Below, one piece after another: positions 55,646-64,000 of a stretch of DNA of 64,000 bases. Position 1 is the stretch's first letter. The number at the start of each line of letters is the position of its first letter. The notes beneath the pieces were generated by a model. It was given only the letters and a program-made list of their open reading frames with translations, was not told the DNA's origin and did not search any database. The DNA comes from Pyrrhosoma nymphula (Eukaryota; Arthropoda; Insecta; Odonata; Coenagrionidae), in NCBI GenBank assembly GCA_963573305.1, contig OY754337.1, forward strand, positions 70,777,094-70,841,093. Reading direction: 5' to 3'. A program made the translations under genes and the position numbers.

Positions 55646-57110
55646 AATGAAACAAGTTATTCTAGATGCAACTATTGACTCCAGAAAACAGCATTCATTT
55701 TTTCAACTGCTGTAATTCACTCTTTTTCGTGAGAAAATACTGTATTGGCACATACTAATCTTCATCTAGAGCTAATTTTAAAATAGCTATGGAAATATTT
55801 ATGCATAACGTGAGTTTTCCCGTTCTAAGAGAATTCACTAACTTTTCCATAGGTGTCCGCGTTCATATTAAATGTATGCTCCTGAGATTTGGCAAAAAAT
55901 GCGACGTTTTTTATTAAGCGAGATATGAAGTACATGGAACCAATTCGGGATCCCAATACGATGGGGATCCAGCGTTCAAATGTATTTGGTTTCAACCGTC
56001 GGAGTTGAACGACGGCCCATATGTTGATTTGGTGTCGATGTTCCTAATGTTAACATCTTAAATGAGCTCTTTCGCAAAGGTTATTGAGATTTTGATTATG
56101 GAAATGCTGCCACTGTATCGTCTAAATAATCCGATTTGACCTTATTTTCAAGGAGCTTGTTGAATATCTTTGGCGGGAATAACTCGCTAAGTGAACTAAA
56201 ATTAATAAAATTCGATTTACTTTCTTTTTTGACTAGATATTTGTCTGAAAGTAGCCTTCGCTTAAGTTGAATTATCCAATTCCTCCCTTTCTTAAGATAA
56301 TAGTTATTATGCTGTCTAATGTCCTTAGAACGTTATTGTTTCTATCCGAAGCAAATGGACTTTAATAATTAATGAACCTGTCATTATGCCATAAAATGAC
56401 CTTACATAAATGCCTAACACGCCAAGAATGCGAATTTGTTCTTTCGTAGCGAAGTAGAATTTTCCAAATGAAGGTATATATTGGCGTTTGCCGTATTGTT
56501 CGAATTTTTCTTGAGTTGGCGTGTTGACCTACTGTGCGACTTTTAGCTGGTGATGGCAGTTGAAGCTTATTGCGTCTCAAGTGACTACAAATGAGCATAT
56601 ATACATTGGATAATTGCCTTGTGCTCTGAGTTCAGTTTAAAAGGGAAAAAACAGTGCAAGAGCCCTTGAACTTACGATGGAACCCTGCTGTTAGTAAGGG
56701 ATAAAAATGGGAATGTAAATGACTCTTTTCAGTCACAAAAGACTTTTTATAGGGCTTTACTGTTACATTAAGTATTCGGTGCTCCACTGCCGCGATAATA
56801 TACCCTTCTAACGTTAGTCGCTTCTTATGGAGAGCATTTAGGGGAGACATTTCCACTGCACATTCTCGCTAAGAGGCACTTCTTGAATTCCACATTAATC
56901 TTTGCAGAATGCAAAAATAGGACGAATTTAGGGATCATTAGGTAGACGGGTTGTTATATATTTTTCCATCTAGGGAAGTGCACTATGGTAAAGGAATGCC
57001 GAGCTCAATCTCTTCATTGAAATTTTTCAAACACACTAAATATTTGGCGAGTTTTTTGTACAGCTGTTTGCCGTCAGACACTGTTTTATTTATCAGATGA
57101 TAAACCACCA
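55646..57110. other. AT-rich noncoding stretch
   Basis: Nothing recognised. Confidence 0.5.
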
Positions 57111-57985
57111 ACAGATTACTTTGACCTCTGCGACTAAATTCCGCGGGAGATTTCTGCTTATCGATCGACGTGGCAAATCATCGCCGCACGTCGGTGCGAT
57201 GCATGCACGATACTTAACGCGGGCAGGCGACTTAATATTATAAATCGATCAATTCGTTTTCTCATTAACTTTCATTGGCTTTCGAGATAAGGATTGACGA
57301 GTTTTAACGCCCGCGGGATAAGATACACATTTATTTCCCTCGGGAGCTATCATGTCCCTCACGGTCCTGTATTTCTACGCGTTGGAAGTCGAAGCGACGT
57401 CGGCTATCAAAGGGGATTAACCCCGTCTGACCGCTCCCCGCTCCTACTTTTCCCGCCCGATTGATCCGATAAAGCGGTCCGCGGGAAACATCTCTGTAAT
57501 TGTCGCGTCCACTTTTTCACCATGCAGGTGCCTCTCTCTGTACATATACCCTGATGCTCGCCTGCTGGCGAAGAGTTGGGCGGAAAAAGAGAGTTTGAGA
57601 AAAAAACATTAAATCGCGGAATGTGCACGTGCGGTTGTCCCGTGGATTTCCCCTCCAAATACGGCGGCACTGTAGAATCCCATTTCGTGTGGGTACGTGG
57701 GGGGGGGGGGGGGGTGAATGAATGATTATCATGATCTCTTCCTCGTGCGGCTGTTTTCGCAGATAAATCAAGCAACGTTTGGTCGGCCCGCTCAAATCAG
57801 TCGCGCGACTCCGATAGGGCTCGGCGTTATGGAGTATTTGGATGCAGGGTGGAACGGTGGCGGTTGCGAGGGTGTTGCGAAGGGCGATAAATTGCCACCC
57901 CCGATCCTCTCTCCTATTGGTGAATCTCTTGCCCCCCTTGATAGGTGGAGAGATGGAGCCACTATCCAATGAATGGGCCGATCAG
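57111..57985. promoter_or_regulatory. GC-rich unique stretch, possible regulatory region
   Basis: CpG-containing, mostly non-repetitive DNA with words such as TTATCGATCGACG and ATAAATCGATCAATT. A run of 16 G occupies 57699-57714. Minus-strand frames of 122 and 150 codons overlap each other in different frames and lack domains. Regulatory function is only inferred from composition. Confidence 0.2.
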
Positions 57986-58060
57986 TCAAAAGTCAAACCA
58001 ATCTGCCGATGAAGCATTGCCCTCAATCCCTCCCATCCCTTTACGCTACCTTCCCCCTCC

Positions 58061-58113
58061 ACCCTTCCTTATATATGCGCCCACTCAACCCTTCCTTAAT
58101 ATGCGCCCACTCC
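58061..58113. repeat. Short tandem repeat, two units of about 27 bp
   Basis: ACCCTTCCTTATATATGCGC at 58061 is repeated as ACCCTTCCTTAATATGCGCC at 58088; each is followed by CACTC. Confidence 0.85.
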
Positions 58114-59060
58114 ACCCTTTGGGAAATCACCCCTTTGGTCTGCATAGGATCGCCCATCCCATGAACATAATGACTTTAATTTAAAAAAAATTTTATCCTA
58201 TTCAAATTTTGTCCTAATTGAATTCTGTTTCTCGTCGATGGCTTTATTCTTACAAAGTTTGGAAGCATGGTGCTGGTCATTAGTTATTATCCTAGTGAAA
58301 CTGCCTAATTGTTAAAATATTCTGTTTTTATTAATCGTTTTTTTGAAAGTATTCATTATGTAGCATTTTCCTCGTTTCGATATATATCGCTGAATTTAAG
58401 AACATTTTCGTACTCAATAGTGTAGTCTATTTGCTCGCTATTTACGATGCTGAATAATGATTAGGGAAGATTGCTTGTAGAAGCGAATATCGGCTTATCG
58501 TACGAGTTTTTTCAAAACATATTTTGCATTTCTCAAGTATTTACTTTAACCTTGCAATCTCTTTACCTTTTTAGCTACTGTGACAGCGTTTCACTGCTAT
58601 TGTAAATTTATCACTGGTTAATTAATAACTTAATAGTTTTTACGGTGCAATTGTATAGCTACTTCTCGAACAAGTGACAACTTGTGTAGTTTATTTTAAT
58701 TATCTCCATTTTATTAATGAAGATGTGTCCTATAAATTTGTATTAATTCTTCCGATATAAAGTGATGTTTAAAAACATAAACAAATATTAGCCAGGCCAA
58801 ATTTTATTTTCATGATAGTTTTGTTGTAAAAGGCGTGCTAAACTATAAATCATATTCGAAGTATAATGTCGTCACTGGGCTATCTTTGAAGCTGTCTGTC
58901 TCTCATCTCTTATTACTTCTTTGAGGCATTGGAAACATAAAGGTTTTACTGTTTCTTCGTCATTTTTTCATTTTCCCTCCTTTAAACATACTCTCGTCTT
59001 TTATTGCTGAGATTGATATTGTTATTTCTCACGTAACTCCTCGGAAGTCCCTTTTATATA
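58114..59060. other. AT-rich noncoding stretch
   Basis: Nothing recognised. Confidence 0.5.
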
Positions 59061-59099
59061 AGATGTCGCAAAAATGTAGCGAGAGCCTAAAGGATTCTC

Positions 59100-59640
59100 A
59101 ACGGCAGCCTTTACTCCCGTTTCTGTTTCCAGTTCATTCACTCATTAATCCACCCAATCCAGTCTCTCAATTCCAGCCGCCTTTATCTCCCAATCTTTGT
59201 TGTTCCGCACTCTCTCCCTTTATCTCCCCTCCTCCCTCTCTTTTTTGTTTCCCGGCTTTCCGTCGGTACACCGCCCGTCTTCTTTGGGGCGAACAAGTTG
59301 GATATTTTTTTGGGCTTTTTCCCACCTGCCGAATTTCGCAAAAAGCCCCCCATCCTACCTTCCCTCCCTCTTTTAATCGGTACTCTTCTTTATGTCCTTT
59401 CCACCCTCATATATCCTTTCCATTTTCTCTCGCTCTCATACACCCGACCCGCTCCACTTTCACACTTAATAAGTGAGTTACCTTCGCTCTCCCTTATCTC
59501 AAACCCTTACCCCATCTTTTTGTCTCTCTCTCCCTATCTGTTTCTCACTCACACGCTTCTTGTGTCCTTGCCCTTCCCTCCATTATTTCCTCCTCCTCCG
59601 ACATGTCAACCCTTTTGATGGCGGTTGGGTAGTGGGAGAG
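59100..59640. other. C/T-rich island
   Basis: C- and T-rich on the + strand with frames of 137 and 106 codons rich in P, S, L and F and no domain. Confidence 0.5.
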
Positions 59641-62600
59641 AGTGGGGGAGTCCTAACCCGGCTTACCCTTTGACGAGCACATTTTTACTCATAGTAATAA
59701 ACTATATCTTTCTCCCCGACCTTCGTTCTCCTTTATGGTGGCTCTTGGAGAAAGGAAGGAAGAAAGGGTCGTAGACCTGCCCGTCCTTTCCCTCATACCC
59801 TTTTGCCGCCCCCCTTTTCCTTTCCCACACTGGTTGTTCCCCCTTCGAAAGTCTCCCGCGTGGAGGTCTTTTCTCTTTATTCCCATCCTGTGTTCATGGT
59901 CTTTGACGGTGTCTAATCGATAAATCACTTCCCAGGGGTTCAACTCGGTGTAAGGTACGTTAAGGATGGATGAGAGAAAAGAATTTGGTCGATTATGAAC
60001 GGAGAGAGGGATCAGAAAATACCATCTCATTTTCCCCGACGCCCAATATTTGAGCGGGTGGCGCAAAAGGTGATTCGAATATTTTCAGATAGTTTCTCCC
60101 TTATCTACTATCAGATAGGGTCCTAATGTTTGGTTTCGATTGATTTTACGTTTCCCTTCCAATTATTTGTTCAAGCTGAACTGTGTTTTGTGAAACCGAA
60201 GGGATTTTTTGGTGGCTTCGTCACTTTTGTTATCGTAGAGATTATCATTATGATAGCTACTCTTCTTGAGAAATGTAATATGATATGGCGAAAACTATGG
60301 ATGACCTCGTCACCCCTTAAGATCTTTTTTCATCATCGAATGGATGATTGATCAATATTTAATAGTCAGCATGGGAGCCCTATGATTTGTATGTTTTTCA
60401 ATATTTCAGAGTGAATCCTTTCTCTCTAACGTACACTTTTATATTTTAATAACCACTTCTTTCGAAAATCTTGACTGTAAATAATATACATTCTCCTTTC
60501 GTAAATTTTGTGCTTTTCTCAAAAGAATTTGAACATGTATTGCCTGTTTATATGAAAATCTGAAGAAGATTTTATACAATACACAGCATTTCGTACCGAA
60601 GACCAGAGAAGTCCTATCAATCGAGGAATGGAGATCTACCATTTTAGCCTCTGCAACTACTTTATGAATTCGACTATTTTTACTGGGGCGTTGTTGAATT
60701 TCGTATGTTGCAACCTTTCCCTTCTGCTGAAAAATTCTCTGCTCAAGAATTGAATTAGTCGTTTGATTTGAATCGGTCTTTTTTAAAATGTCTACCTAAG
60801 TTATTATTTATTAACTGAAGGAGTGGATGAGGAATCAATATTTTCCATATCTGAACTTAATCAAAATTTTTACGGTTCATGATTCTTTCTTGGTTAGACT
60901 TAACATGAGGGAGCTTGTTAGGCATTCTATAAAATTTGGAGCTGGATAAAACCCTGGTGGGAATTCATGACCATTACCTTGTCGCAGGAAATCCATCAAA
61001 ATTATTTCTTTGTTCTGACTGATTCTGAAGCTATCCTAGACACACCCAGCACATACTGTCGTTATATTAATTCCTGGCTACTCTCACCGACTCCAGCGAC
61101 TCTGAAACTGAGAGAATTATTAAAACCCTGTGCTCTACCGCTATCTCAGGCTACGAGCACTAAGTAAGGAATTAGGTTGGTATAAACTTCCTTACTTTTC
61201 ACCGACACAGTTGCTTGGAGAAATTTGCCTGGGACTCTGCATGTGTAGTAAGCACTTGTTAAAGATATGATGCATCAAACTAATTTTTGTGTATCTTTTT
61301 TATAGACGCTTTAGAAGTATGAAATAAAATCCCTATTTTTACCCCCTTTAATATTCATATCATCAAGAATAACCGACGCCGGAATCGACATTAATGTGAA
61401 TTGAAGTTCTTTACTTGTCATTCGTATTTTATTAGTCTTCATGCACACAGTGGTGTTTTCCTTTGATATTTTTTTTAGTGATTTCCAAATTTTACTTCAC
61501 CATCGTAGAACCTCTCCATCTCCTTGACTATTGATCATTTCTTTTCTATTTTTGCTGTCTTGTGACTCCTTTCGGCCTGGGTAAACGTGGTTATATTTCA
61601 AATCAATACCTATCGAGTCTATTCATATATTATATGTTGTGCAGTGAGTCATTCAGCTATAGGACTTCGGTGAGCGCCTGTAAAATGGAGCCAGTTTCGC
61701 CACCATAAAAATGATTATGCTGGAGAATCAAGTTGATACTCGGGAAGTCTCTCTTCTTTATTCTTACTCCTTATGGCTAGATCAAATCTAAGTCGCCTTT
61801 TGACATTTCAATGTTCCTTGTTTTTTTTAACCCTACCGTTAAAACGTAATCGGGCCGTTTTTTATCTTTATAAAATTCTTTGCTTCCAAGGGAAGAAGAT
61901 ATTAGTGCATTGCTCAGCTCAGAGGAAGATGTGGCATAATCAATTTTGAGCTCGCTAATTTTTGTTCTATTCCGTCTCCATTCTCATTCGTTGTAATGTT
62001 GCTAACCCAACAGATTTCCGTGACATCAACGCAAAATCGCAAGAATAAGAGTTACGTAATACATATTTAGTTATTTTTTTATACCGGTGGTATTAAAATG
62101 GACTGTTCGTCATATAAGAATTTAATTTCTTGATCATTAAAAAAGTTTCCATTAATCACGTAGGTCACAGTCATATGTTATTTTTTATGTTGAAACTTCT
62201 CGTGTGGTGGGATTCCAACCGTAATATTACGGCGAAGAGATTGAGAAAAGGAGGAAAATGGGAGTAAAGCACTGCTGAATGAGGAAGATAGTGGGAACTT
62301 TAGTTTAGCATAATGGAAGGAAGAGAGAATGTGGATATTAACAGAGACTCAATTCCAGGCATGGTAAATATTTGGCCGGAAAAATTTAGAGATGGCACAG
62401 CAATCGAGTGTGTTATCGAAGGTCCTGTCTATAAACCTACAAAATAGTTGGTAACAAGGAATTGAATAATAATAAGAAACATCATAATTAAGTAGAGTAT
62501 CGATTAATTATATCACTCATAGTGTAAAAACTTCCTCTGGTTTGCGGAGATGATCCCTGATTACGGAGAGTTCGCTGAAGTTCGAAATAAAAATAATTGA

Positions 62601-62690
62601 AATCATCGCATTAGTTGCTGCTAGAGTGATTCGAGATTACTATTTCGTGGAGGAAAGGCAAAAAGAAATGAAGTGGTGAGGTAACGGGAA
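59641..62690. other. Mostly AT-rich noncoding stretch
   Basis: About 3 kb. A minus-strand frame of 125 codons (59689-60066) overlies a moderately GC-rich patch without a domain. Nothing else was recognised. Confidence 0.45.
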
Positions 62691-63300
62691 AAGCTGCTTG
62701 CTTCAAAACTGGAGACATTCCCCGTCCGTTTGCCAATAATTCCTTCCTCGTCCGTTCGAATAAGTTGTTCCGGAAATCGCCCCGTATCGAATTCACTTTA
62801 TACTCCACTGGAGCCCATTTCCCCACCCATTTCCGCCACATATCCGGTCGCAATGGGCTGCAACGTGGAGCGGACATAATCTTTTACCCGAACCATCCTG
62901 CCCCGACAACCACATCTCTGCTTGACCCCCTTTTATGCTCGACTGTGTTTATTTTCGATAGGCTTTTATTATTCCGATTGCCCGCGTCCTCGGGTCCATT
63001 CCTCGTTTCCTTTGTCGCGCGAAGTAATCGGAGACGAATGCGCGCTGCGCTCTGCGAGGATGGTATGTTCCATATCAACTCTCCCGACATACGATTCCAA
63101 TCTTACTCGATGGCAGAAGGAAGTGTATCCATCTATTTTTAATAGCTGCTCGTGTTCCAGCTGTTCCGCTCTCTTACATAGTTGCTCTTTTTCCGGCTCT
63201 GTCATTTTCTTTCACGAGCTTTCAACGATTACGGAGTGGAAGAACGTAATTAGTTTTGTTTTCACCTCAAGTGACTCCATGGGAAACTCTGATTAAGTGA
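62691..63300. other. GC-richer unique island
   Basis: CpG-containing, not strongly strand-biased. Frames of 125 and 124 codons on the + strand and 88 and 78 on the minus strand overlap. None has a recognisable domain or splice framework. Confidence 0.3.
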
Positions 63301-64000
63301 GTTTTTTTATTTATTGGAGATTGTCGACCTTTTAAGGTAATTTGGATGTTTAAAGATATAATCCCATCTCCTGATCTTCTTCTAATCATGGAGACACTCA
63401 CATCAGCGTCTTCAGTTCGGCCTGTGTCTTGCCTCTCTGCATTCCATCCATATACCCACTCTTTCCTTCCCTTCCTCGCTTACCCAACATCCTCCACCTG
63501 TACCCCACCTCCATCCCTTCGTCCTTCAATTAACTGCCCTATAAATTCATCCTGCCTCTTAATTTCTCCTGCTATCCCTTACGTAAAATGCCGATCGCTT
63601 CCCCGATTGTCTTCCTTTCCGGTCACCGTACCTTTTCCTTCTACCACCATATCTCTCAAAATATCCCGTCAGAATTACTTTAAAATTAGTTTTACCAAAT
63701 ATAGCGGTTTGAAGTGGCATTTCTTTTAAAGTCTCAGAAATTGAGTCTTGCCCTACTTCACCAGTATTTTTTGTGCTAGGTATATTAATACCTTTCAGCT
63801 TTATTCCAGGTCAAAATTGGTTTTCCATTGGGAATATCACTCATGGGAGGTCTTACATACTCACGGAAATACATCGGCGTAGTATTTTCTCATGTGAAGC
63901 TCTTGATTACATTTTTAAGCTTTTTAATCTCCTACAGCAAGTACCTTTAGCATATTGGTATTTGAGTGCTCGATGCGAGCAGTCAAGTTGCTACGCCCAT
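63301..64000. other. C/T-rich patch and AT-rich window end
   Basis: 63365-63660 is C/T-rich with a 127-codon frame lacking a domain. The rest is AT-rich with nothing recognised. Confidence 0.45.

Noticed and set aside
57699..57714. Run of 16 G as a functional element
   Set aside because: A homopolymer in GC-rich DNA; may be a sequencing-prone microsatellite and no function can be supported.
59063..59476. 137-codon frame after a TATATAAG word at about 59054
   Set aside because: The TATA-like word has no initiator at the right distance before the ATG, and the frame is a composition effect of a C/T-rich island.
1..64000. CRISPR arrays, bacterial operons, riboswitches, intact viral genes
   Set aside because: No regularly spaced repeats, ribosome-binding-site gene strings or viral structural genes are visible; the DNA is eukaryotic in character.

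Overview
This is eukaryotic, AT-rich, gene-poor DNA, most likely from an arthropod and probably an insect. The reasons are tRNA-derived SINEs with polymerase III A and B boxes and target-site duplications, RTE-like and other LINE reverse-transcriptase remnants with TAA/TTA-type tails, Penelope-like element (PLE) remnants with GIY-YIG endonuclease sequence and hammerhead-like terminal motifs, intron-style splice signals, and many short AT-rich open frames without coding character. I see no bacterial operons and no intact conserved protein-coding gene. I cannot name the species. The window reads as intergenic DNA or the inside of a very long intron.

Layout. 0-10 kb: a SINE with clean target-site duplications (107-369), GC-rich islands, a diverged long-range duplication (5341-5790 and 8630-9084) enclosing an ATATAT-rich inverted-repeat block with a 5S-rRNA-like relic (about 7150-8150) and a well-formed candidate 57-nt exon (8248-8304), then a near-perfect 172-bp palindrome carrying two hammerhead-like motifs (9344-9515) beside a minus-strand SINE. 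10-20 kb: mostly AT-rich unique DNA with a third hammerhead-like motif (13698-13739). 20-31 kb: a minus-strand LINE 3' end split by a second repeat (20872-22062), a degraded LINE tail (about 28620-28875), an RTE-like reverse-transcriptase fragment with two frameshifts (29737-30600), and immediately after it a hammerhead-bearing inverted repeat (30673-30960). 31-44 kb: a second SINE copy with its own target-site duplication (33871-34119), further SINE fragments, and a CpG-rich island (40010-40350) leading into the best promoter candidate (TATA at 40537, initiator-like site at 40567), whose region is present twice as a diverged tandem duplication. 45-64 kb: a rearranged PLE with inverted arms and a frameshifted GIY-YIG remnant (45281-46217), several inverted and tandem repeats, GC-rich islands, and long AT-rich stretches.

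A recurrent feature is a set of 0.2-0.8 kb islands rich in C and T on the + strand. They leave long stop-free frames by composition alone, and these are listed as rejected coding calls. The most interesting signals are the set of Penelope-type hammerhead-like motifs in palindromic settings, the duplicated TATA promoter region near 40.5 kb, and the candidate microexon at 8.25 kb. All similarity statements come from reading by eye; no database or folding computation was run.
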